A stretch of 64,000 nucleotides of DNA from MED660 sp002691025. GTDB taxonomy: Bacteria > Myxococcota_A > UBA9160 > UBA4427. Position numbers and translations under genes: made by a program. The stretch lies in NCBI GenBank assembly GCA_002170485.2, contig NHDZ02000158.1:1-64000 (forward strand). The letters run 5' to 3'. Shown here one piece after another: positions 8,514 to 16,143 of this stretch. The notes under the pieces are model-generated. The model worked only from the letters and a program-made list of their open reading frames with translations. It was not told the origin of the DNA and made no database searches. How positions within the stretch are numbered: the stretch's first letter is position 1; each line of letters begins with the position of its first letter.

Positions 8514-10154
8514 ATGAGCCAAGCCATCGACCGGGGCGCCGACACACCGCCGCTCCTTGAAGAAACCATCGGTTCCAACCTCGAAGCCACCGTGTCCCGC
8601 CACGGAGACAAGGAAGCGCTTGTCGTGCCGCACCAGTCCATCCGTCAGACGTGGCGCGAGTTCAACGCAACCGTCGACCGGGTGGCCAAGGGCCTCATGG
8701 CCATGGGGATCGAAACGGGCGATCGGGTGGGGATGTGGAGCCCCAACTATGCCGAGTGGGTCTACATCCAATTCGCGACGGCCAAGATCGGCGCAGTCCA
8801 GGTCAACGTGAACCCCGCATACCGGAAATCCGAACTCGAATACGCATTGAACCAATCGGGCTGCCGACTTCTCGTCACGCGAACCGAATACCTCACGTCG
8901 AAATACAAGGAAATGGTCGAGGCCGTGAGCGCGAATACGCCGGGGGTCGAGGAGGTGATCTATTTCGACACTCCGGATTGGGACGCCCTTCTCGACCGTG
9001 GGAGCTCCGTCAGCGACGAGGCCCTCAAGGAGCGGGGCCAATCGCTTTCCAACACCGACCCCATCAACATCCAATACACCTCGGGCACCACGGGCTTCCC
9101 GAAAGGTGCCACCCTCAGCCACCGCAACATCCTCAATGACGCGCTCCTTGTGGCGGAGGCCTGCATGCATACGGCAGACGATCGAGTATGCATTCCCGTC
9201 CCCTTCTACCACTGTTTTGGCATGGTGATGGGAAACCTCGCCTGCTCGGCCATCGGGTCAACCATGGTGATCCCGTCTCCGACCTTCGACCCGGAGGCCG
9301 TCCTGCAGTCCGTCCAGGATGAGAAGTGCACCTCCCTCTACGGGGTCCCCACCATGTTCATCGCCGAGTTGGGCCTGCCCCATATCGGGGATTTCGATCT
9401 CTCTTCACTTCGAACCGGGATCATGGCGGGGTCACCCTGCCCGGTCGAGGTGATGCGCAAGGTGATCGACGTGATGAACATGTCAGAAGTCACCATCGCA
9501 TACGGCATGACCGAAACCTCTCCCGTCTCGACACAGACCGCCGCCACGGACTCCGTCGAGCATCGGGTCACGACCGTGGGTCGGGTACTCCCGCACGCCG
9601 AGGCCAAGATCGTCGATCCCGAGACGGGCGAGACCCTCGAGCACGGGCAAGAGGGCGAATACTGCACGCGCGGATTCCACGTCATGCTGGGTTACTGGGA
9701 CGACCTTGAAAAGACCGCACAAGCCATCGATGAAGCCGGTTGGATGCATTCAGGTGACCTCGCCACCATGGATGAAGATGGGTACGTGAACATCGTCGGG
9801 CGGCTCAAGGACATGATCATCCGCGGCGGGGAGAACATCTACCCGCGAGAGATCGAAGAGTTCCTCTACACACACCCGGATGTCACCGACGCCCAGGTGA
9901 TCGGGGTACCCGACGAACGCTTTGGAGAGGTCATCATGGCGTGGATCCAGCTCGAATCAGGAGCCACCTTGACCGAGGACGACATCCGGACTTTCTGTGA
10001 CGGCAAGATTGCCCATTTCAAGGTTCCCCAATACATCCGCTTCGTCACGGAATTCCCCATGACGGTCACCGGAAAGGTCCGGAAGATCGAGATGCGGGAG
10101 CAAGCCATCGCAGAACTGGGTCTCGAGGCCGCCGCCCAGACCCGAACGGCCTGA
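8514..10154 (+). CDS. AMP-forming acyl-CoA synthetase
   Basis: A 546-residue member of the ANL superfamily that activates a carboxylate to an acyl-adenylate and then to the acyl-CoA. The phosphate-binding loop YTSGTTGFPKG lies at residues 188-198, the AMP-binding YGMTETSP motif at about 326-333, and MIIRGGENIYPREIEE carries the hinge and A8 region. The catalytic lysine is in the C-terminal TVTGKVRK segment. Length and motifs suit a medium- or long-chain fatty acyl ligase, but the acyl chain cannot be read from the sequence. It is about 200 bp downstream of the aldehyde dehydrogenase and could take over the acid made there. The next SpdH-like gene starts 69 bp after its stop. Confidence 0.92.
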   Translation: MSQAIDRGADTPPLLEETIGSNLEATVSRHGDKEALVVPHQSIRQTWREFNATVDRVAKGLMAMGIETGDRVGMWSPNYAEWVYIQFATAKIGAVQVNVNPAYRKSELEYALNQSGCRLLVTRTEYLTSKYKEMVEAVSANTPGVEEVIYFDTPDWDALLDRGSSVSDEALKERGQSLSNTDPINIQYTSGTTGFPKGATLSHRNILNDALLVAEACMHTADDRVCIPVPFYHCFGMVMGNLACSAIGSTMVIPSPTFDPEAVLQSVQDEKCTSLYGVPTMFIAELGLPHIGDFDLSSLRTGIMAGSPCPVEVMRKVIDVMNMSEVTIAYGMTETSPVSTQTAATDSVEHRVTTVGRVLPHAEAKIVDPETGETLEHGQEGEYCTRGFHVMLGYWDDLEKTAQAIDEAGWMHSGDLATMDEDGYVNIVGRLKDMIIRGGENIYPREIEEFLYTHPDVTDAQVIGVPDERFGEVIMAWIQLESGATLTEDDIRTFCDGKIAHFKVPQYIRFVTEFPMTVTGKVRKIEMREQAIAELGLEAAAQTRTA

Positions 10155-10223
10155 GGCCACCTGCACTGGGTGGACCGTACTTCCCGACGGACCGGGAAGA
10201 AGATCGCCATGAAGAGGGAATCC

Positions 10224-12113
10224 ATGAAACAACGAATCACAAGAAGAGATTTCCTCAATGGCGCAGCCGCCACCCTGGCCACGGGAGCTGCACTTTCTCC
10301 TCGGAATCTTCTCGCACTCGACGAAGGCCCATCCGGCTCCATACCCTCTGGCCGCCCATCGGATTACTACCCTCCTTCGTTGACCGGTATGCGCGGAAGC
10401 CACAAGGGTTCTTTCGAAGTTGCTCATGCCCTGGCGTGGGGGGGGCAGAAACCCGCCGAATACACGCCACTCAAGGAAGAATACGATCTGATCATCGTAG
10501 GAGCGGGTATCAGCGGGCTCACAGCCGCCTACCTGTACCAGAAAGAAGCCGGCCCGGACGCCCGGATCCTGATTCTTGAAAACCATGACGATTTCGGCGG
10601 ACATGCGAAGCGCAATGAATTCGAATCCGGCGGCCAGATGCTGCTTGGAGTCGGCGGCAGTCTCAATCTTGAACAGGACGAATTCAGCGAAACGGTCAAC
10701 AGCGTCATGTCCGATCTCGGTGTCGATCTCGAGAAACTCGATGCCGCTCGAGATCAGGACTTCATACTCGCACAACCCGACTCGAACTACGGATACTTCC
10801 TGAATGCCCAGCAATACGGAAGGAACCGAATCGTCACGGCCCGTTGGCAGAACACATGGTGGGCCCAGGACGATTACGAAGAGAACATCAAGAAGCTCGG
10901 ACTTCCTCCTTTGCAGCAAAAAAGGCTGAGCCAGCTCATCGGGGGAGAAAAGGATCTCCTTGGGGATCTATCCCTCCTTGAAACCAAGGAATACATCGAA
11001 AAAACCTCCTACGAAGAATTCCTCACTGAACGCGCGGGCCTCGACCTGGCCACTGCGGGCCTGTTCAGCCCACTGAACCAACTCGTCTGGGGCCTCGGCC
11101 TTGAAAACATCTCCGTCAGCGAGGCCCTGATGGGAGGGAGTCCGGGACTCAGGAGCATCGGCTATACAGGTCAGATCGCCAACAAGATCATCAGCTCTCT
11201 GGCCAGCGGGTACCGAAGTCCTTTGTTCGCGGACGGGAACGCTTCCATAGCACGGCTCCTGGTCCGCAAGATCAACCCCGAGGTCGCTCCTGGGAATACC
11301 ATGGACGACATCATGGAGGCCCGATTCGACTACAGCCGACTCGATCAAGCAGACTCACCGGTTCGAATCCGCCTGAACAGCACTGTTGTCAATCTCACCA
11401 ACGTCGACGATCAGGTCGAGGTCTCGTATGTGGAAGATGGGCACGCCTACATGGTTCGGGGGAAGAAATGCATTTTTGCAGGCTACAACAAGATGATCCC
11501 CTACCTCGTGTCCGAAGTAGGCGACGAGCAGAAAGAGAGCCTCAACTACGGGGTCAAGGTTCCCCTTGTCATGGCCAACGTGTTGATCAGGGACATCAAG
11601 CCCATTCGTGATCAAGGTGTCAGCGGATTCCTGTGTCCTGGCAACTTCTACTGCGCTGTGGCCCAGGCCCCTCCGGTTTCACTGGGATCCTTCGACGGAG
11701 TACCCGAAGACGGTGAACCCGGCGTACTCTGGATGGCCCATGCCCCTGCCCCGCGAAACGATGGCACTCAGACGGGCCGCGACCTCCTCCTGCTCGGGCG
11801 CCACCGCATCTACCGCACTTCCTTCTCCGAATACGAATCAGAGATCAAGAGTCAGCTCGACACCATGTTCGGAAACGCTGGGTTCAAAAGCGAGCGGGAC
11901 ATTGAAGCCATCACGGTGAATCGCTGGCCCCACGGCTACGCGTACGAATACATGGAACTCTATGACCCGGATTGGGAGGAAGGCCAGGCCCCTCACGAAA
12001 AGGGTAGGAAGGCCATTGGGAACATCAGCATCGCCAACAGCGATGCTGAAGCCAACGCCTACCTGCATTCAGCCATCGATGCGGCGGCCAGGGCCGTGAA
12101 GGAAGTCCAATAG
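10224..12113 (+). CDS. SpdH-like FAD-dependent oxidoreductase, copy 3 (Tat-exported)
   Basis: A 629-residue paralogue of copies 1 and 2. The start ATG 10224 follows GAGGG by five bases and gives a short Tat signal (MKQRITRRDFLNG); in-frame GTG 10170 and ATG 10209 are less convincing. MRGSHKGSFEVAH, the FAD loop VGAGISGL (about 95-102) and NHDDFGGHAKRNEF are all intact, and the C-terminus carries NRWPHGYAYEY and DPDWEEGQAPHEKGR. It is transcribed in the same direction as the acyl-CoA ligase and is followed after 40 bp by a membrane protein that may be its electron acceptor partner. The exact amine or other substrate is unknown. Confidence 0.88.
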   Translation: MKQRITRRDFLNGAAATLATGAALSPRNLLALDEGPSGSIPSGRPSDYYPPSLTGMRGSHKGSFEVAHALAWGGQKPAEYTPLKEEYDLIIVGAGISGLTAAYLYQKEAGPDARILILENHDDFGGHAKRNEFESGGQMLLGVGGSLNLEQDEFSETVNSVMSDLGVDLEKLDAARDQDFILAQPDSNYGYFLNAQQYGRNRIVTARWQNTWWAQDDYEENIKKLGLPPLQQKRLSQLIGGEKDLLGDLSLLETKEYIEKTSYEEFLTERAGLDLATAGLFSPLNQLVWGLGLENISVSEALMGGSPGLRSIGYTGQIANKIISSLASGYRSPLFADGNASIARLLVRKINPEVAPGNTMDDIMEARFDYSRLDQADSPVRIRLNSTVVNLTNVDDQVEVSYVEDGHAYMVRGKKCIFAGYNKMIPYLVSEVGDEQKESLNYGVKVPLVMANVLIRDIKPIRDQGVSGFLCPGNFYCAVAQAPPVSLGSFDGVPEDGEPGVLWMAHAPAPRNDGTQTGRDLLLLGRHRIYRTSFSEYESEIKSQLDTMFGNAGFKSERDIEAITVNRWPHGYAYEYMELYDPDWEEGQAPHEKGRKAIGNISIANSDAEANAYLHSAIDAAARAVKEVQ

Positions 12114-12153
12114 ACCGCGCGTCGAAGATGAAAAACAAACGAGGGCGTTGACC

Positions 12154-12825
12154 ATGAGCATGATGAAGTCCCGTGTCCCGGAAGGCTGGGCGTTCTTTGC
12201 ATGGGTGTCGGCCTTCACGTTCCTGGCCATATGCATACTTTCCATGAACGTCGATCTCGGCACCGGACCCGGGGTGGTTGCGATGATTCGCAACTCGGTC
12301 AGGCTCTCGGTCCCCTGGCTCTTCCTGGCCTTTTCGGCTTCCTCGTTGGTGGTTTTGTTTCCGAGTCCGGCGACCCGGTGGCTCATGCGGAACCGGCGTA
12401 TGCTTGGACTCTCTTTTGCCGCGGCCATGGGGTGGCAACTCTTCTTCATCTTCTGGATGTTGCTGGGCCATTGGCGCTTCTACGTCGAGGTCGTCCACCC
12501 ATTGGGGGGACTCTTCATACGACTCTTCGCCTATGCGGTGCTGATTTCCCTTACGGTCACTTCGTTTGCAGGCCCAAGGAAATGGATGGGAGCCCGAGCC
12601 TGGCATCTTCTCCACAAGGGGGGCATCTACTTCCTCTGGCTTGCCATCTGGGGAACCTACACGGGTGACATCTTCGTGATGGAGAACCCGCCATGGATCA
12701 ATTATGTGTTCGCGGTGGCGGGCCTATTGGCTTGGCTGGTTCGGGGGGCAGCGGATTACAAGAACAAGAAAAGGCAGACCCGAGGAAGGGAAAACCTGGC
12801 GACCCCGCTGACAGGACTCACTTGA
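12154..12825 (+). CDS. Ferric-reductase-like (YedZ/MsrQ-like) membrane protein, haem ligands not evident
   Basis: A 223-residue polytopic protein with about six membrane segments. The start ATG 12154 lies eight bases after GAGGG. RRMLGLSFAAAMGWQLFF recalls the RRxLGL...LH helix of YedZ/MsrQ-type proteins, and WHLLHKGGIYFLW recalls their WxxLHRLxY helix. In the family the histidines of these helices bind haem b; here the first position appears to be Gln and only His of LLHK is clear, so haem binding may be partial or lost. It is 40 bp downstream of the third SpdH-like gene. Passing electrons between the periplasmic flavoenzyme and the quinone pool is an attractive but untested role. Its end overlaps the convergent CoA transferase by eight bases. 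Confidence 0.6.
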   Translation: MSMMKSRVPEGWAFFAWVSAFTFLAICILSMNVDLGTGPGVVAMIRNSVRLSVPWLFLAFSASSLVVLFPSPATRWLMRNRRMLGLSFAAAMGWQLFFIFWMLLGHWRFYVEVVHPLGGLFIRLFAYAVLISLTVTSFAGPRKWMGARAWHLLHKGGIYFLWLAIWGTYTGDIFVMENPPWINYVFAVAGLLAWLVRGAADYKNKKRQTRGRENLATPLTGLT

Positions 12826-14002
12826 TCGCGCCCGACGCCTTCATGGCCGCGATTTCATCCGAGCTGAATCCGACTTCACCCAGTACTTCATCGGTCTGTT
12901 CCCCGAAGAGAGGCGCCACTGAACCGATCTCAGCCTGGGTTCCCGAGAAAAGAGCGGCAGGCCGGCATTGCCTCATTCTTCCGGCCGTCGGGTGCTCCAC
13001 CTCATAGAGGGTCTGGTTGTGCTGGATCTGGACATTCTCCGGCACTTCCTCAAGCGGGAGAACAGGACCACCCGGTACATGCTCCGCTTCCATGCGCTCT
13101 ACGATTTCGGCGGTGGTCCACTTCCGGAACTCCTCGTAGAGGAGAACACCCAGGGACTCCCCATTCTCCATCCGTGCCCGGCCCGTTGCATAGCGTTCAT
13201 CTCCACAGAGCTCGGGCAGGCCAAGGCAACGGAATACAGCATGCCACTCGTTATCCGCCCCAGCCCACATGACGATGTGGCCATCCTTCGTCTCCGTCAA
13301 TCGGTAACGATCGTAAAGAGCCGGTCCTTCACGGACACCCTCCCCGAGCATCGTATGCTTCATCATTCCATCGGGCCAGAAGAAGGCCAACCCTGCATCC
13401 AGCAACGAAAGCGAGATCGTCTGGCCGACCTCGCCTTTCTCGCGTGCAAAAAGTGCCGCCGTCACGGCCTGCGCGGCCGAGTAGGCGGTGGCTTTGTCCA
13501 CCAGGGCGTTTCGCACGAGATCCGGGATGGGTACTTCCGGGTTGTTCTGGATGGCCACATAACCGGTGGTCGCCTGTGTGACGGGATCGTACGCACGCTT
13601 ACCCGACCACGGCCCCGTTTGACCATACCCGGTGATCCGGCAGTAGATGAGCCCGGGATTGCGTGCATGCAGATGCTCCGGACCCACCTTCAGCCGTTCC
13701 ATCACCCCCGGTCGAAAGTTCTCGAAGACGACGTCCGCTTCATCACAGAGCCTGTAAGCCGCCTCGAGCCCGGCCTCGCTCTGGAGATCGATGGCGACAC
13801 TGCGTTTGCCTCGGTTGCAGTTGGCGAACATCGATGTCAGACCCCCGCGGAAATACCACTCTTTTCGCAGGAGGTCGGGCCGCCCGGGCGACTCTACCTT
13901 GATCACATCGGCACCCTGATCGGCCAGGATCATGGAGGACAGTGGCCCCGAGATCACGGCCGAAAAATCGATGACTTTGATTCCAGCGAGGGGACCGGGC
14001 AT
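12818..14002 (-). CDS. CaiB/BaiF (family III) CoA transferase
   Basis: A 394-residue family III CoA transferase, which moves CoA between carboxylic acids without a ping-pong glutamyl intermediate. The N-terminal LAGIKVIDFSAVISGP, the QGADVIKVE strand and FENFRPGVMERLKVG are typical. The aspartate expected to carry the acyl group lies in LVDKATAYSAAQAVTAAL. I start at ATG 14000-14002, seven bases after AAAGGA; a GTG five codons upstream is possible. It is convergent with the membrane protein at 12154 and divergent from the second TetR gene, which may control it. The acyl partner is not evident. It may act after the acyl-CoA ligase of this region or belong to the wider acyl-CoA catabolic set. 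Confidence 0.9.
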   Translation of the reverse strand: MPGPLAGIKVIDFSAVISGPLSSMILADQGADVIKVESPGRPDLLRKEWYFRGGLTSMFANCNRGKRSVAIDLQSEAGLEAAYRLCDEADVVFENFRPGVMERLKVGPEHLHARNPGLIYCRITGYGQTGPWSGKRAYDPVTQATTGYVAIQNNPEVPIPDLVRNALVDKATAYSAAQAVTAALFAREKGEVGQTISLSLLDAGLAFFWPDGMMKHTMLGEGVREGPALYDRYRLTETKDGHIVMWAGADNEWHAVFRCLGLPELCGDERYATGRARMENGESLGVLLYEEFRKWTTAEIVERMEAEHVPGGPVLPLEEVPENVQIQHNQTLYEVEHPTAGRMRQCRPAALFSGTQAEIGSVAPLFGEQTDEVLGEVGFSSDEIAAMKASGAIK

Positions 14003-14136
14003 GGTTTTTCCTTTCACGTACGAATTTGGTAACGATCAGAAGACGCCACTACAACCCAGCCAAGGGCCTCAAAGCGGCGGGTGGGGCCGACAGACCGTGT
14101 CCGGTGCAGGCGTGAAGCGGTCTATAAATAGGATTT

Positions 14137-14154
14137 GTGTGTCACCGAGCATGT
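14137..14154. promoter_or_regulatory. Degenerate match to the palindromic operator
   Basis: GTGTGTCACCGAGCATGT keeps TGTCA on the left and CATGT on the right with the same spacing as the palindrome at 2238-2255, but the centre differs, giving 10 of 18 matches. It lies between the divergent CoA transferase (start 14002) and TetR copy 2 (start 14203). It could be an autoregulatory site of TetR copy 2; the match is weak. Confidence 0.3.
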
Positions 14155-14202
14155 CCTAGCCTCTCTCTACGATTCCGATCCGCCGATCGGACTGAGGAAC
14201 CG

Positions 14203-14802
14203 ATGCGCGATCGAAAAGAACAGATCATCAAAGAAGCGATGAAGATCGTAGCGGAAGAAGGCTACGGAAATCTCAGCATGAGGGCCGTTGCCCGAGCGAG
14301 CGGGCTCAAACTGGGCGCTCTTCAATATCATTTTCCGCACTGGGCCGATCTCCTCAGAGGCATGGCCGACTACATCATGGATCAATACTCCCTGCCAGCA
14401 GCCTCCGCCGGACCAAAGCACCCGGTCGATATCGTGGACGTCGTACAGTACGTAATGGACGACGCCGCCGGCGTGACCTTGAACTCGGAAAGGCTCTTCC
14501 CGCAGCTATGGGCCATGGCCCAGGTGGAACCCATCATGAACAAATTGATGGCCGAGATCTACGGACGCTATATCGACGTGCTTGAGAAAATCCTGGCCGA
14601 CTCCGGCGTCCCCCATCCACGCGTACATGCGCGGGCTCTCACTGTACTTCTGGAGTCCTCCTTGCTCTTCTTGAACTGGGATCGCCGGGCGAAGAAAAGC
14701 GGAAAGGCCGAGCGGGAGATGATCATGACTTACCTCGACAGCCTCAAAATCAGCGGGAAGCGGAAACGAATAAATCCTCGCGCCAGGCAGATCACTCCGT
14801 GA
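14203..14802 (+). CDS. TetR/AcrR-family transcriptional regulator, copy 2
   Basis: A 199-residue paralogue of the regulator at 2305. The DNA-binding region reads NLSMRAVARASGLKLGALQ followed by YHFPHW, almost the same as in copy 1, and the ligand domain shares ERLFPQLWAMAQVEP. I start at ATG 14203 (six bases after GAGG); the in-frame upstream ATG at 14137 falls in the promoter region. It is divergent from the CoA transferase and overlaps the convergent beta-barrel-like gene by eleven bases at its end. Because the recognition helices are nearly the same, both TetR proteins may bind the ACATGTCAT half-site with different ligands. The basic C-terminal tail (GKRKRINPRAR) is not present in copy 1. 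Confidence 0.9.
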   Translation: MRDRKEQIIKEAMKIVAEEGYGNLSMRAVARASGLKLGALQYHFPHWADLLRGMADYIMDQYSLPAASAGPKHPVDIVDVVQYVMDDAAGVTLNSERLFPQLWAMAQVEPIMNKLMAEIYGRYIDVLEKILADSGVPHPRVHARALTVLLESSLLFLNWDRRAKKSGKAEREMIMTYLDSLKISGKRKRINPRARQITP

Positions 14803-15679
14803 TGGGAGCCCACCGGAAGCGCAGCCCCAGGTCGAAGCGGTAGGTCCAGGGGTCCTTGCGATAGGCCCACTCTCCCGTCACAGACCCTGTTGGATCCGTG
14901 GAGGAGAACTCCACATCGCGATTCCCGATGAGGTGATAGGCGCCCCCCGATCCCGTCAGGGCCATCAGCACCGATCCCTTGCGGAAGATGTCTGCTTCGA
15001 CCTCCAGACCCGGGCCGATGCTGTGGAAGAATCGCGTCTGGGAGCCGGTGACCGCATAGAGGTTCCAGCTCGGAATGGCGGGGTCCAGGCTTGTCGCTCG
15101 ATGCGTCAGTCCTGAGATCTCGATTTCCTCGACCAGATACTCAAATGAGGGTTTGATACGAATCGGAAGCCAGTCGGTCTCAATGGTGAACGAGATGCCG
15201 ATCCCCGCGGAGGCCTGAAACCCAGTGGGGGCCGCGCGCGTCACGCTTCCCTGGCCGCGCACCAGCGTGGGGCTGCTGAACAGCGGAAGCAATGGTGGGA
15301 ACTTGAACGGACCCGGAGAACCCTCTTTCGCAAGATCGCGTTCGAATCCGACGTTCCCGGCCAGTCCTCCATGTAGAAAGAACCGAGTTCCTCCACCCAG
15401 CGGTTTCCAGACAGGCGTCATGATCTCAAGAGAGCCACCAATCCATGGCGATACGAAATCAGAGGCGCCGCTGGCGCTCTCAATCACAGGTTCTGGTTGC
15501 CCTTGCTCCTGCAAGGTGCTTACGAGGGAGCCGCTCGCCGAACTCATCAGCATCCCACTGCTGATCTTGAGAGAAGGGATCCACCTTCCAGAATCATCTT
15601 CGCCCGAAGACTCCGCAATGGAAGCACTGGAGACCAGAAGGAAGAGAGCGACCACGATGACATCGATGATGTATTTCAT
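14792..15679 (-). CDS. Predicted outer-membrane beta-barrel protein, unknown function
   Basis: A 295-residue secreted protein. The ATG at 15679 follows GAGGG, and the N-terminus MKYIIDVIVVALFLLVSSASIAES is a signal peptide. The rest alternates hydrophobic and polar residues in strand-like blocks separated by Gly, Ser and Pro turns, and it ends in YRFDLGLRFRWAPITE. Such a pattern fits an outer-membrane or surface beta-barrel, although the last residue is not the usual aromatic. No family is recognised. It is encoded between TetR copy 2 and the TonB receptor, on the opposite strand, and would be divergent from the receptor across the 15.7-16.1 kb control region. Confidence 0.65.
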   Translation of the reverse strand: MKYIIDVIVVALFLLVSSASIAESSGEDDSGRWIPSLKISSGMLMSSASGSLVSTLQEQGQPEPVIESASGASDFVSPWIGGSLEIMTPVWKPLGGGTRFFLHGGLAGNVGFERDLAKEGSPGPFKFPPLLPLFSSPTLVRGQGSVTRAAPTGFQASAGIGISFTIETDWLPIRIKPSFEYLVEEIEISGLTHRATSLDPAIPSWNLYAVTGSQTRFFHSIGPGLEVEADIFRKGSVLMALTGSGGAYHLIGNRDVEFSSTDPTGSVTGEWAYRKDPWTYRFDLGLRFRWAPITE

Positions 15680-16143
15680 CCGCTCCCTCTTCCATTCGGA
15701 ATCTTCACGCACAGCACTCCGGCACCAAGAGGCAACCGACCAGGCAGTAACGCACCTGTCCCGCGATGGGGGCTATGACCAGGATCCATGGGTGTTCCTT
15801 CGCCTTCGAGTGGCAGTATGCAAAGTCTCCGTGCGACTCAAAAAGTCGATTGATCGGGTGCGAATAGGTTGTATGAGTTATACCATTCCGCGTCGCGATG
15901 GATGAACCAAGGACCGATTTCCGGCGACCGCTCACGAGCCGTCCCGATGCTTGACATCCGGACTCGCATGCTAGAGCATGTCATATGACATGTAAAGAAA
16001 GACTGGTCGCTCGAAAGCGAGGCCCCTCGACTCGGGCAAGACCAGACAGAAGCCGAATCTCGGAGAGTCCCTCTCCCAAAATGGAGACAAGAAAGGCCGA
16101 CGTCACCCAAAGCCACGCGGCTTGTTGTCGGTCATCACGGATT
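15680..16143. other. Intergenic control region between the barrel protein and the TonB receptor
   Basis: About 460 bp without a convincing gene, containing the near-perfect operator copy at 15977-15992. In-frame ATGs for the receptor occur at 15985 and 16081, but the first lies inside the palindrome and neither has a good ribosome-binding site. An AT-rich segment around 15835-15895 is a plausible promoter location. Confidence 0.5.
15977..15992. promoter_or_regulatory. Second copy of the palindromic operator, upstream of the TonB receptor
   Basis: CATGTCATATGACATG is a perfect 16-bp palindrome. Over the 18-bp window it differs from the site at 2238-2255 only at the first base (G for A). It lies upstream of the likely receptor start and is 13.7 kb from the first site. 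The identity suggests that one TetR protein controls both the oxidoreductase divergon and the receptor. Confidence 0.78.

Noticed and set aside
12968..14032. 354-residue plus-strand frame opposite the CoA transferase
   Set aside because: A shadow frame: the minus strand has complete CaiB motifs and a good ribosome-binding site.
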